From Carettochelys insculpta (lineage: Eukaryota; Chordata; Testudines; Carettochelyidae), in NCBI RefSeq assembly GCF_033958435.1, contig NC_134137.1, positions 170,327,501 through 170,391,500 of the forward strand: a stretch of 64,000 bases of DNA, read 5' to 3'. Below, one piece after another: positions 10,377 to 21,606 of this stretch. A model generated the notes under the pieces. That model was not told where the DNA came from and did not search any database. It worked only from the letters and a program-made list of their open reading frames with translations. A program made the position numbers and the translations under genes. The stretch's first letter is position 1. Every line of letters begins with the position of its first letter.

Positions 10377-12640
10377 CAGTCCATACAGCTGCTCCAGCCA
10401 ATGTTTGGAATTCAGTTACAGTCCAGTAACGGAAGGTACAAATGCTTCCATCCTTGGCATTTAGCCAGACCACCACAATGGCTGTGTGCCTCAGTTTTCC
10501 CTTTCATGCTACACAATAGGTTTGGAATGTTCCTTCTTATGTTAGAGGTTGCAAGACTAGTTACAGGGAACAATGGTGACATTGCAGAGTTACAGACTTC
10601 TTTAACATACAATTCATGCTTTTACATTAATGTTATTATGTTACATGGCTTTTTTTAAACATTTAGTGCATGGTACAATTTTACAGCTTTTGGTAGCAGC
10701 ACCCCTTGGTTACAGCAGTCAGCGTGAGTAACAGAACAAACCCATTGCAACTGTACATTTACGTTGCTCTTTGGTAGACCACAACTTTTGTGTAACCTCC
10801 TTGAGAATTTGGTATTTTGGGGATAAATGGCTGAGGCCTTTCTTAGCACCATTAAGTTCTAATTTTCTCCCTTGCCCCCTGGGGTGGAAATTTGATTTTT
10901 TTGGCTGTGCCCTCCCTTCTAACAAGAGCTGGGCCATTGATGATCTCAGGGAGACGTCCCCCTCCCAGCCAGCCTGGAAATTTGCAAACCAAACTGCTTT
11001 TTGAGAGTTGTTTTGTGAGTCCCAGACGCAGAATCCACATGAAGGAATCCCTGTTTATCCCTTACTGGCCCACCAGGCCCAAAGCTCCTTTGTCTTTCCA
11101 CCTCCAACTACTGCCTCCCCATGGAATTAGAAGTCGAATCCAGTATGAGAGTATAAGTGTTTTCACCATTTGGAGATGGGAATTGCTGGCCCTCTCCTGC
11201 ATTCTACAGAGACTGACTGTGCAGCTGTTTTACTTGGTTCTCACAGGGCTGCTCACACTACCTGATAGTTTTCACTTTACTTGCACCAACTTCCAATTCC
11301 TGAGAAATTTTTACACTGCCTGCTTTGGACCCTTCCAGAGCACAGCCAGTGGTTTCATACTGAGGCAGGTCCTGGCCATCAGGAGCTGAAACAAACTTCT
11401 CCCCAGGCAAAGGGCTGCTTTGGCTCTTACAGACATGCACCTTTCCTGTTTACTCTCCTTCACCTTACTCCCATTTTCTGCAGTTCCCACAGACGGGTCA
11501 GGAAAAGTTTCAGGGAAATTTTTTTCCTTAAGAGCTTTCCCAAACAATAACTCACCCCTGTCTGGCTCCACAGGGGCACTGCTCCCTTGAGCCACAACCA
11601 GCTCCTGTGTTTCACCTACACCCAGGATTACTTCTGGCCCATTAGGCAGATTCCCACGTAATCCCCCTCCAGGCAGACAGCCAGTACCACCGGACAGAAG
11701 GTTAGGATCCCATTCCTCCCATCTGCTACCAGCTTCTTTATCTTCATCAGTTAGCGTAACTTCACTGCCCGTCTGTTCTTGTGTCCTGGCGAGAGGATGA
11801 CTCTGGTAGGACAGAGTCCTCTCACCCCCTCCTAGTAACACCTTAACATCAGGCAAAGAACAAGTACCAGAATCGTCTGGTCTCTGGGATTCCCTGATGA
11901 TACTAACTGGATCAGACTGAGTTAAAGCATTATCCCCCCTGAGAGACACACAGGTAGGCCCGCTTCCCATCTGGGCTTCAGCTGCCCTTAGATCCAGCTC
12001 TGGGATCTTGGCTCCATCTCGAGCCCCCACAGGCTCAGGCAAAGGATTCACTTCCCCAGAAGCAGAAGCACTTTTCTTGCACCAAGGACCAGTGTCCTTA
12101 TCAGGGATACCACTGCCCATCCCAGAGCCATTCCCTCTGTTCCAGCCCCCATGGCTGGATTCAGAGACACACCTGGAATGCTCTTTTCTGGTGGATCCTT
12201 CTCCAGCCACCCTAGGCTGGGGAAGTTTTCCTTAGACAATGGGCTAGTTTCCTCATTGGCACCTTTTCCAAACGCAGGCTCTGCTCTCTCCCCAGGCTGC
12301 TGCTGCTGTTCAACACAGACAGACAATGGGAGACACTTTCTCCTTTGTCCCAGCCCCCCGGCTGGTCTCCACACACACACAGAAGGTGGAGCAGCTTCTC
12401 TCACAGACAACTTGCCATTCCCAGTGGACAAGCTGCTTTCCTGCACAGACACACAGGCACCTTCCTCGGCCCAGGCCTGGAAAACTCTTCGCAGGTCTGT
12501 CTTGGCCACTAGTAGATGATGGGTTGGAATCGCTCCTTCCCTCCTTGAGCTGCGGCAGGCCACTCAGTTCAGAACTCCATGCAGTCCAGGGTTTCCTGCC
12601 CCGATTCGGGCTCACCTCTGCAGGATTCTCCCCAGCCCTC
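10377..12640 (-). other. Interior of the LTR element: gag-like open frames, function unassigned
   Basis: Minus-strand open frames at 11311-12210 (299 codons) and 12048-12563 (171 codons) overlap in different frames. Their products are rich in Gly, Glu, Pro and Ser and low in complexity, with no zinc knuckle, protease or polymerase motif that I recognise. Position after the leader suggests the N-terminal part of gag or a replaced segment. The section 10400-11300 is more AT-rich and has several stops, and could be an insertion or captured DNA. Neither reading is proven. Confidence 0.4.
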
Positions 12641-12832
12641 AGCTCCGCCACTGCACATCCACGCTGCCTTGTTCAGCTTCTTTAATCTCGATTCGGTTTC
12701 CAGGTGCTGCCACTTCACAGCGGAGTTGCTGAGCGTGGTTGCAGGCTCTCAGGCTGATGCCCTCTGCACCCCACGATTCCTGGAAGAATCCCTTCAGTGT
12801 GCCAGGCTTCTTGCGGGTCACAAGCTGCCCGG

Positions 12833-13140
12833 GGTTAGGCCGTAGGCCCCTCTGCCCTCTGGGACCGACTCCAACAGACTCCCAGCGGAACCCCTTCTTC
12901 AGTGTGACACCCGCTCTCAGGGACCATGAGCACCCTGTCTTGGGAAGGACTCATTCAGCGTCAGCCTCCTCAGGGGTTACTTGTTCCTGGGGGTTGGGCT
13001 CTCGGCCCCTCCACCTTCTGGGACCGACTCCACCAGATTCCCAGGAGTAACCCCTCCTCGGGTGTGACGCCCCCTCTCGAGGACCACAACTGCAGTTGCT
13101 TGGGTTCGGCCGCAGGCCCCTCCGCCTTGGGGAACTGCAC
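12833..13140 (-). repeat. Imperfect tandem repeats in the LTR-element leader
   Basis: Two units sharing CTGGGACCGACTCCA, AGTGTGAC/GGTGTGAC and CTCTCxxGGACCA start near 12843 and 13000, with a third partial unit (GGCCCCTCCGCCTTGGGG) near 13115. They lie between the primer binding site and the first open frames. Such leader repeats could bear on packaging or on template switching; that is speculation. Confidence 0.7.
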
Positions 13141-13237
13141 CTCACTGCCCTTCAGCACACCTGGGTCTCGCAGGCCCCACTTCTTCCGGGGCCCCAGTCA
13201 CTTACTGCTGGATGCTCCATCCTCGGGGTGCAGAACA

Positions 13238-13254
13238 TCCCACTTCTGACACCA
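13238..13254 (-). promoter_or_regulatory. Primer binding site for tRNA-Leu
   Basis: The plus strand reads TCCCACTTCTGACACCA, which matches the 3' terminus of eukaryotic tRNA-Leu including CCA. It lies one base from the LTR. On the element's coding strand this is the complementary minus-strand primer site. Confidence 0.85.
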
Positions 13255-13255
13255 G

Positions 13256-13655
13256 TGTGATGGGGTTCTGGGGTCCCCCAAGCTCTGCACCCTGTCCGCA
13301 GGCAGGAGAGTCTCTCACTCAGCAGGAAAACAGGAGGTTTATTAGCCGACAGGACACAGCATTATACAGAGGAGTCAGTACAGCAGGCAGAGACAGCCAG
13401 TCCAATCCATGTTGGGGAGAGGAGGCCCCGAGGGGCCCCCAGAGCTGGGGCCTTGCCCCCTCCTTTGTCTCTCTCTCTCTCCCAGCCCAGACTAACTGCT
13501 TCCCAAATCCCAGTTCCAATTCAAACCCCTCAGGCTCCACCTCCTCCTTTGTCTGCAGTACAAAGGTGTTACCTGGTCATCAAGGTTACCCTCAGCAGGA
13601 GCCCCACACCCTGTGTGAGCCCCACACACACACAGGTATCCCCCACTTCATCACA
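13256..13655 (-). repeat. 5' LTR of the gypsy-type element
   Basis: 400 bp, TG...CA bounded, partner of 9618-10017. The polyadenylation signal on the minus strand corresponds to TTTATT at 13338-13343. Confidence 0.93.
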
Positions 13656-13660
13656 GATCC
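13656..13660 (+). repeat. Target-site duplication (GATCC), right
   Basis: Exact copy of 9613-9617, directly after the terminal TCACA of the right LTR. Confidence 0.9.
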
Positions 13661-14897
13661 ACGATGGTAAAGTACCCTGAAAAACTGTTGCAGAAATTTG
13701 CCTGTTTGTAAAGATTGCAAGATACTCTTTCATTGGCCCCCCAAATTCCCATCATGTTAGGCCTTTCTAACTCTCATGTTCCAGAAATAATGAATAATGT
13801 AACATTTTGCTTCCCTACTGTACCGTTTCAGTGCTTCAGTCAATAACTAAAAGATTTTGTACAGAAAATTCTAACATCGGTTAGTTGGATAAATATTGAG
13901 CTAAGCCTATTACTTTTAAAGTTTCAACTTTAAACTTAACCAATTCATTTTACACACTTCCATTCTGCAGATATCCTTGCCTTCTCCTAGATGTCTAAAC
14001 TCTACAAATTTTCCTTGTATCCTGCAAATTTTCATACAGTTCTAAAGGATAGACAGGGAGCACTGCTAGGCGAAAGGGAAATCCCCCTATATTGACTGCT
14101 GCTCACCCCACCTGAAAGAGCAGCAAATCAGAGTTGCTCTGCAGGCTGATGGACAGCCTATTTCTCTAGCCTGTGCAAGAAGTAGAAATATTCCCAGCTG
14201 TGTAGTTAAAAGTCTGGAGGATTAGAATTAGTCCTGAAAGCTTCGGCAAAATCAGCTCTCCCCTCTAGACCTCTCAAGACAATATGGAAAATAGAAATAT
14301 CATTATTGGCCTCCTTTCATTGAGCAAATCTTTAGCCCGTGAGATTGCATTCAAAGACTGAAGCTCCCCAAATCATCACCTGTCTCTGAATTGGCTGCTG
14401 CTTGAGCCCATCAATTCCATGTTTTGCTGCCTGCTTTTTCCCACACCTAGCCTCCAGGTCCCCTGATACATGGGAGTTTTCTGGAGGATCTGCAATCTCC
14501 TGTTGTCTTCATGCGAGGATTGTACCCCCCCTCCATTGTGGATCTACAGCGGTGATACACAAACTGGCTGTCAAACAGAAAGTGGCTCTTCAATGTGTCT
14601 TCTGCAGCTCCTTGCAGCATACACTAAAACCCATGTGATTTTAATTATTAACCATTCAGGTTGCCTTTAGCATGTTGTTAACTAGTTGTAATTGAGAAAA
14701 TAATGCTTTCTCAGTTGTTTTGTTGTGAGAATTACACACACATACACACCACATTGTATATTTCCCATCATACCATTTAAATATGGCTATGTAGTACTAC
14801 TACAGAAAATGAAATAATGAATTCTTACTACAGTGGCTCTTTTGAGTAATCTTGATTGCTAATTTTTTCTTGAACTATGAAGGTCTGAGTATCAGTG
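13661..14897. other. Intronic DNA without recognised features
   Basis: Mixed-composition sequence. No coding or structural signal was identified on either strand. Confidence 0.45.
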
Positions 14898-14905
14898 GTC
14901 TACAG

Positions 14906-15201
14906 CAGTGTTTTCAAAGGGTGTTGGAAACAAGGATTCCACAAATAAATTCCATTACAATAACATTTTATTATTTAAAATTATAATATTTAAGCATTTA
15001 TGAATTTTATTAAAAACAATTTTCATGTGTTTGTCACAGTAAGGGTCCCTGTGTAATGCCAGTTTAGCCAGTGAGTGGGGATGATGGCATCATTACTCAG
15101 GGCTGCATGCACAGTCAGTGGTGCGATCCCCTGTTAGGGGTTCTGCAAAATTCTTTTGAGTTTAAAATGGTTCCATAGCCAAATAAAATGGGTAAACACT
15201 G
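14906..15201. mobile_element. hAT-type MITE with exact 8-bp target duplication
   Basis: The element begins CAGTGTTTTCAAAG and ends GTAAACACTG, inverted ends of the hAT type. It is flanked by GTCTACAG on both sides (14898-14905 and 15202-15209). It has no coding sequence. Its interior right part (GTTCCATAGCCAAATAAAAT) is shared with the element at 19900-20721, so both belong to one family. Confidence 0.85.
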
Positions 15202-15921
15202 GTCTACAGGTTGCTACCACACAAGATCAGTGTTCCCCGTATTTAAGCACCAAGGGTATCAGGGGAAAGGAACCCAGGCCAACTCATAGGAAAACTGAGC
15301 TCTGCTGGCACCAGTTTGCCAGTTTTGTGCAAACACCAGCCTTATGAGTAGGTTTTCCACGTGATGCCGAACCTTCCCAACCTCTTTGGGCAGCTGTACA
15401 TCATTGTAACAAGAATATTTTTAGCAAAAAAGTTGGAAAATACAATTAGAAAATATTCTGCAAAAATATTAAATAATGCATCCTGAAATATAATCCAGTG
15501 CAGGGGGTGCTGCGTGTCTGATTGATAATATGTGAATAATTGTTGTTGCTCCCACCAACAGCCTACTTCCGATGGATATTTTGAATTTAAGTATAGTTTC
15601 ATATACTTATTTTATCAATTGTGAGCAGCAGTGGCAATGAACCAAAGCAGGCATGAATATGGTTTATATAGCAGTAATTGCAATTTGAAAGCATTCTTGC
15701 AGATGCACCCTCCATTAGACAGTCTATTTACAATTAAAATGTTGTTTCTACTCAGAAAAATGTTAACATTTTCAGTGGGAAATATTGATGTACAAATCAC
15801 ACAAAATAAACTGCCCATAAGAGAAATACTAAACTTAAAAATAAATATGAACATAATCAGTTTTATCTATAGGCAGGCAGTTGCTCTGAAGTAAGGCTTG
15901 GGGATATTAAATGTTGATAAA

Positions 15922-16187
15922 GGTTGAACTTCTCTAATCTGAAACACTCTTGTCCAGCAACATCCATAATCCAGCATGATTTTAGGTAGCCAGATGACCA
16001 CTTACCATTGGTGTGGCCAAGTTTCTTGTGGTCCTATGAAGTTTATTTACAGCCACAAGTCGTGACGCTCTTCTAAGACAGTTGAAGTGTTGACAGTGTG
16101 CTAAACAAGATTGCTCTCCCATGGTCTGCAAATTCTTTTGTTTGGCACTGGTCAGGTGCCAAGGGTGCTGAACTAGAGAGGTTCAAT
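15922..16187. mobile_element. Tigger/pogo-like MITE
   Basis: The left end GGTTGAACTTCTCTAATCTG and the right end CTGAACTAGAGAGGTTCAA are inverted complements with a few mismatches. The 266-bp interior has no coding capacity. The piece at about 61993-62165 shares the left end and interior (GTGGCCAAGTTTCTTGT-like, TTTACAGCCAC). Confidence 0.65.
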
Positions 16188-16687
16188 GTATTAATATTTT
16201 TCCCACTATTTCTGTGTTCCCTGTTAAAGGTAACGAAGTTTTTGTTAAGGTCTTTCTTCCTCATGTCTTTTTCATTTCTTTAATCCTGTATAATAGCTCA
16301 TTTATTACATCAGTCTATTGTGGATATAACCAATGTCCCAAATACATTAACTTCATTATAGACACTTGTAGTGTAACAGTTCTCCCATTATTCATTTTCT
16401 ATCCTGGTGTCTGTTAATGCATACTAACTTGTTGGATGAAAGATTTACTGATAGTTATCAAGTACGTGGATAGTCTTCAGAGGCCTGCTGCAGATATACA
16501 GAATGGTCTTCTCTCAGATGCTTATAGCTTTGGAAATCTAGAGAAGCAATGTCTCAATACCTGCAAAGGGTTGTTTTCCAGATTGTTGTTCTAGAACACC
16601 CAAGAAACAACGTGTTCTCATCTCGGCAGTAGGTGATCCACTGGTATTTTGTTTTGTTTTTGAGGAATACAATAGTTGATCTACTCA

Positions 16688-17184
16688 ATTGGGTGACCAA
16701 CCTATGGCTCTTTTAGCAATTAAATGTGGCTCCTGCTCAGAGCCATGCACTGGGAATGCCATCCGCCACTCTGTGCATACACCCGAGCGCTTGGCGAGTG
16801 CACTCCAGTGAGTCACCAGCATCAAATTTGAGCAGGGAGGACTGAGGGTGTCTGACTTTGGGAGATGGGGAGGGCATTGAGTTGCGGAGGTGGAGGTGGG
16901 GCTGAGGATGCCTGGCGAGGGGGGGCTGAAGGATTGGGCTATAGCAGGAAGCTGAGGGTGCCTGGTTTTGGAGGATGGGAGTGGAATTGGGTTAGAGCAG
17001 GGTTGAGAGGGAGGGCATTGAGCCATATATTATATATTTATTTTTGTCTAGCTAGCTGTTATATCTCTTTGTAGATAGTTGAATAAAAATTAGTGTATAA
17101 TGCATGGTTTTTTTCAGTCTATCCATGCAACTCTTTGAACTTTTTCTGTGGCTCTTGGTCCCTAGCTGGTTGGCCACCCCATTA
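16688..17184. mobile_element. hAT-type non-autonomous element
   Basis: The left end GGGTGACCAACCTATGGCTC and the right end TGGCTCTTGGTCCCTAGCTGGTTGGCCACCCC (read in parts) form approximate inverted ends of the GGTGGCCAACC type. The interior is G-rich with no supportable gene. It is related to 8630-9080. Confidence 0.55.
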
Positions 17185-17922
17185 CTAAGTAATAGTCCAC
17201 CACAATATAATAAATCTTAGCATTTCATATGAGGGATTATCAGGAATTAGCACAATGACACTAATTTGCAGAAAAAAGGCCTTTTTCAGTTTTTGTAAAA
17301 ATAAAGTGAGGAAATTAAAATCCAGCATGAAAGGCTACAGTAAGACAGGAGTATAAATAGTGAATAACCCAAAAACAAGAAAAACAATAGGGAGGAAAAT
17401 GGTTTAAATATTGGAAGGTCAAAGTTTTACTTCAGTCAGACAAGCATTCCACACACCCCAAAAAATCCAAGACAAGTTGACAGTGGGAAGAAGCATACAT
17501 TTTGGATGATAAAATAGAAGATGGGAATTTGAAGAACAAATAGCCATATATATTAAAGCAAGAAAGAATCTTAAATAAATCTGTTTTTAAAAGTGTTGAT
17601 GGTTGATCTTGAGGATTACAACTGAAGCCCAGCAAGTCATGCATAGTACAAAGGAAAGCGTTTGAAAAAGTGAATAAAAATAAATACCTAACTTATCCTG
17701 TTCTGAAAAAGAAAACTATGACTAACCAATAAGCTAAAATACTTACGGCACTTCAGCAAAGCATAAAGTAGTACTGGTTAATATTTATTTGGAGTTTCCA
17801 AAGTCTTTGGCCAGGTCTACACTAGGAGACAAAATCAGTTTTGGATACGCAGATCCAGCTATGAGAATTGTGTAGCTGGAGTGAACTTATCTAAAATGGA
17901 CTTTTGCCACCATTCACACAGT
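17185..17922. other. AT-rich intronic DNA; old element end near 17808
   Basis: Mostly featureless. From about 17808 (GGCCAGGTCTACACTAGGAG) there is a GTCTACAC-type end that seems to belong to an older element, into which the fold-back element at 17923 inserted. Confidence 0.4.
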
Positions 17923-18358
17923 GGCTGTGTCTACACTAGCCCCAAACTTCGAAATGGTCATGCAAATGGCCATTTCGAAGTTTACTAATGAAGCGCTGAA
18001 ATACATATTCAGCGCCTTATTAGCATGTGGGCAGCCGCAGCACTTCGAAATTGACACGGCTCGCTGCTGCACAGCTTGTCCAGATGGGGCTCCTTTTTGA
18101 AAGGACCTCGCCTGCTTAGAAGTTCCCTTATTCCTATCAGCAGATGGGAATAAGGGGACTTTGAAGTAGGCGGGGTCCTTTCAAAAAGGAGCCCTACCTG
18201 GATGAGCCACACGGCGGCGAGCCACGTCAATTTCGAAGTGCGCCAGCTGCCCGCATGCTAATGAGGCGCTGAATATGTATTTCAGCGTTTTATTAGTTAA
18301 CTTCGAAATGGCCATTTGCATGGCCATTTTGAAGTTTGGGGCTAGTGTACACACGGCC
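17923..18358. mobile_element. Fold-back MITE (GGCTGTGTCTACAC family)
   Basis: The 436-bp element is one long inverted repeat. The left arm starts GGCTGTGTCTACACTAGCCC and the right arm ends GGGGCTAGTGTACACACGGCC. Arms of about 200 bp pair across a centre near 18140 and share TTCGAAATGGCCAT motifs. There is no coding capacity. The superfamily is not established. Confidence 0.75.
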
Positions 18359-19539
18359 AATGGGAGTTTGACAGGAAAAAGTCTCGTCAACTTCCCTTAC
18401 TACTCATGACTGCCAGGAGTACTGGGGTTGACAGCTACACCATGACAGTTCAATTTAGCACATCACCACTAGGTACGTGAAATCAAACCCTGAAGATCAA
18501 CTGTCATGAAAAAGGTTGGGAGACACTCAACACTCCTATAATAGGGTTCTTCAGCGTGTTCTAGTGTTATTTAGCTAGAAATAAATTTTACCCCATTTCA
18601 TGTTGTAACATCATTTCTTCAGCCCTTCACAGAAGACAACTAAGTAACTCAGGCGAGAGAAGAAGTTCTGTCATTAATTAGAAGTTAGTTATGATTTGAG
18701 ACTGAAAATGTAGTAGGAATAATAGTAGGAATAAATGATTGATAAACACTAACAGGTACTCACATAGAAGAAGAAAAAAATGCACTTTTTGTCTTGTTTT
18801 TAAGGTGAATAAAGAAAACCTAACAGGACCGGTATCAAAAAGATATTTCCATTTTGTTGTTTATAAATTCTGGATTTTACTGCTGTGAATGACTGTAGAA
18901 TTAGTAAAACAGTATCACAGGAGTTGATAGTGAACGTTTGAGCTTTTAATTTTTAGTGAAATTAACTACTAGTTTTTGTTAACTCCTGTTTTGAGCATTG
19001 AATTAACATACGGGAGAAAATGCCTTTCTTAAAAAGTTCAGCATTATTCCTCCTTCAGTTAAATATGGAATTTTAAGATTTGGATCCCTGAACCCCCCAC
19101 AGGTTCCTCTACCCAGTCAGACATAATGTTGCTGAAACTTGCATTCTTTATTTTTTTTTAAAGAAGACAAGAAATAAGAACTCTTGGGGAACAATTCAGA
19201 AGTTTTTATATACAGAAGAGTATGTCTACCCACAAATGGGAAGATTGGTGTGTGTGTTAGACATATCTAATGATTTTTGGTGGGAGATGTATGCAGCTTG
19301 GCAGTATTTGCAGATGAGTTATTTAAATTAGTCAAATGAATAAATCTTTGAAGAATTAGAGGGATCTAACAAAGTACAATGATTGGACAACTTAATGGTA
19401 GCTGAAATTCAGCATTGACAAAGGTAATTTATATTGGAAAGATTAAGCTGAATTAATACACATTTGAGTTCAAAATTAATCCCAATTATTTAGGAGAAAT
19501 GCCTGGGTTCACTGTAGAAGGCTGAATCTAAGAGAATCA
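18359..19539. other. AT-rich intronic DNA without recognised features
   Basis: The first 100-150 bp may be the right remainder of the older element interrupted by the fold-back MITE. Beyond that I see nothing. Confidence 0.4.
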
Positions 19540-19795
19540 CCTGGATCAGCTCAATGGTGCATCTAGACCAACGGCCATTCTTCTAACAGTGATCAGTGGC
19601 AGATCTTTCAGAGGTAATGTGCAGAACAGAGATACTATAGAATGAGCCATCCCTTGTCATCCAGTCACAGTTTCTGACAGCCAGAAGTTTAATACCCGGA
19701 GCATGGGGTTGCTTCCCTGACTATCTTGGCTTAATAAGAACTGATGTACCTATCCTAGATGATCTTATGTAGTCCTTTTGTGACACATTTACATT
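19540..19795 (+). repeat. Ancient CR1/L3-like LINE 3' fragment
   Basis: The sequence with CTGGATCAGCTCAATGGTGC, CATCTAGACCA, a GTGATCAGTGGCAG segment, CCATCCCTTGTCATCCAGTC and ACCTATCCTAGATGATCTTA follows the pattern of an old reptile LINE 3' region related to CR1/L3. It is strongly diverged. Identification is by resemblance. Confidence 0.5.
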
Positions 19796-19899
19796 TCGGA
19801 GTTTCACAACAGCCCCTGCTAATGAGTTCCACAGGGTGTGTGTGTGTTATGTAAAGAAATATGTCCTTTTGTTTGTGTTAAGCATTTAATTCCACAGGG

Positions 19900-20721
19900 C
19901 AGTGTTTCCCAAATGGTGTTCCACGGAATGGGTTCCATGAAGTGAAAATAAGAATTCCTCAAGAAAATTCCACTACAGTAACATTTTATCACAGTCAGTG
20001 GGTGGTGTGATCTCCTGTTATATACCACAATAAATCCCTCTACTGACTCTCAGGGAGCGTGCATCACATTGGGTGATTGAATTTTTTGTACACATTAAGG
20101 CCATGTCTACACTTCGGAAAAACTTTGAAATGGCTATGCTAATGGCCAAATCGAAGAATACTAATGAGGCACTGAAATGAATATTCAGCTCCTCATTAGC
20201 ATGCTGCTGGCCGCGGCACTTTGAAAGTGCTGCATTTTGCTCGCACGCAGGTCGTCTACACAGAGGTCCTTCTTGAAAGGACCCTGCAAACTTTGAAATC
20301 TCCTTATTCCTATCAACTGATTTTGATGTTTGCAGGGTCCTTTCAAAAAGGACCCCGGTGTACATAAGCCACGTATGAGTGAAACGCAGCACTTTCGAAG
20401 TGCCATGGCCAGCAGCATGCTAATGAGGCACTGAATAGTCATTTCCAAGCCTCATTAGTATTCTTCGATTTGGCCATTAGCATGGCCATTGCAAAGTTTT
20501 TTCCCAAATGTAGATGTAGCCCAAATGTGATTTTTTGTTTTTAAATATGTGCAATTAAACTAAATGTTAATTTCGTGACCTTGTTTACATTTGTTTATTA
20601 TTATCCTTACTGATTTGTGGTCTACTATTTCAGCTGCATATAAAAGACTGTTATTAGTGGTTCCGGAAAATTCTTTCAAGTTTAAAAGGGTTCCATAGCC
20701 AAATAAAATTTGGAAACACTG
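19900..20721. mobile_element. hAT-type element carrying a nested fold-back MITE
   Basis: The outer ends are CAGTGTTTCCCAAATGG and TTTGGAAACACTG. Flanks CCACAGGG (19892-19899) and CCATAGAG (20722-20729) match at six of eight bases, consistent with an aged 8-bp hAT duplication. Its right interior is shared with 14906-15201. The fold-back element 20099-20522 lies inside it and is therefore younger. Confidence 0.7.
20099..20522. mobile_element. Fold-back MITE nested in hAT element
   Basis: The left end GGCCATGTCTACACTTCGG pairs with the right end AATGTAGATGTAGCC. The two arms of about 200 bp (with CTAATGGCCAAATCGAAGAA and CTCATTAGCATGCTGCTGGC) are inverted copies. It belongs to the same family as 17923-18358. 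There is no gene. Confidence 0.75.
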
Positions 20722-20729
20722 CCATAGAG

Positions 20730-21439
20730 TGACTGGTGATTCATGTGTTACGTGAAGAGAGAAATAACATGCCCCAATTCACTTTCTTCATACCATTCAT
20801 AATTTTACAAATCTCTGTCATGAAAGAAGATATCCACAGTAGATGCCCGAAAAGGGGGAGAGGGGCAAGGAATATGGAAGAAGTTCTTGCTGTGTCTTTA
20901 AGGGAAGCTAGAGACCTGTTTCCTGTTTTGGCAATGACAAGGAAAATCTGGTAAGCTTGATAATAATGCATACTGAGGAACAGACTAGAATTTGTTTTAA
21001 GTTCTTTTGCAGAATGTGGAAAGAGATGAAAGGTCAAGCAGCAGACATGTTGAGGGTCTTTTTGTGATGAGGGAGGGAGGGAAGGGTCTAGAGTACAGCT
21101 GCCTTTTGGGAGATTTCCATTAAGGAAGAAGTGTGTCGGGTCATGTCACTGTATGCTCTGTTCACACCTGACTGGCACCTTCTTCTTTCAGTTTAACATC
21201 ACCTGGCTTACTACCTCCTTTCTTCTTCTCTACCTTTTGTAAATTGAACAGGCCAACCCACCTTCTGGCTGCAAAACTTCTCTCTATCTTGTTCACTTCT
21301 GGAGTGACAGATGTCCAACTCAGATCCCATCGAGTTGTCAATATAACCTGATAGGTATATTTTGCTGCAACAATGAGGTCCAATTGCAACATTGTTTGGC
21401 ATTTTAAGCCCTGATTGAGCAACACACTTAAGCAGAAGT
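20730..21439. other. Intronic DNA; minus-strand open frame of unknown origin at 21162-21425
   Basis: No recognised repeat. The minus-strand frame at 21162-21425 ends in a lysine-rich stretch and shows no domain I recognise. It may be chance or an old retrocopy. Confidence 0.35.
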
Positions 21440-21565
21440 ATCGGGGTAGGTGTTAGTCTGTATCTGCAAAAACAATAAGAAGTCCTGTGGTACCTTATGG
21501 ACTTAACAGATTTATTGGAGCATACGTTTTCATGGGCAAAGACCCACTTTACAGATACTTTGTGC
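21440..21565 (+). repeat. SINE-like repeat (TTAGTCTGTATCTGCAAAAA family)
   Basis: GTGTTAGTCTGTATCTGCAA, AGAAGTCCTGTGGTACCTTA and ACGTTTTCATGGGCAAAGAC occur in the order of a very abundant reptile short repeat. A minus-strand relative lies at about 47585-47705, and the palindrome at 48411-48646 is built from a related unit. Confidence 0.65.
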
Positions 21566-21598
21566 AATTTGCATATCTTTTGCCAACAATTCTCTTCA

Positions 21599-21606
21599 AT
21601 CTAGAC
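21599..21606 (+). repeat. hAT target-site duplication (ATCTAGAC), left
   Basis: Exactly repeated at 24199-24206. Eight bases is the hAT-superfamily length. Confidence 0.92.

Larger units (their letters stand above)
9618..13655 (-). mobile_element. Ty3/gypsy (Gmr1-like) LTR retrotransposon, internally deleted
   Basis: A complete LTR-retrotransposon insertion read on the minus strand. Two 400-bp LTRs (9618-10017 and 13256-13655) start TGTGATGGGG and end TTCATCACA on the plus strand, with a perfect GATCC duplication outside. On the coding strand a primer binding site matching tRNA-Leu follows the 5' LTR and a polypurine tract precedes the 3' LTR. The interior is only about 3.2 kb. It has a GC-rich leader, open frames of gag-like composition, a SCAN-like capsid fragment (about 10275-10331) and an RNase H C-terminal fragment (about 10075-10240) near the 3' LTR. 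I find no protease, integrase or reverse transcriptase palm. RNase H last in pol fits the Gmr1 group, known for integrase before reverse transcriptase and for gag related to SCAN; this subgrouping is inference. The LTRs differ at only three positions by eye, so the insertion is young. Confidence 0.92.

Noticed and set aside
11311..12210. 299-codon minus-strand frame as a host gene
   Set aside because: It lies entirely between the two LTRs of a young retrotransposon, so it is treated as part of that element, function unassigned.
9618..13655. The two 400-bp direct repeats as a CRISPR-like or segmental duplication
   Set aside because: TG...CA ends, a 5-bp target duplication, a tRNA-Leu primer site and a polypurine tract show they are LTRs.
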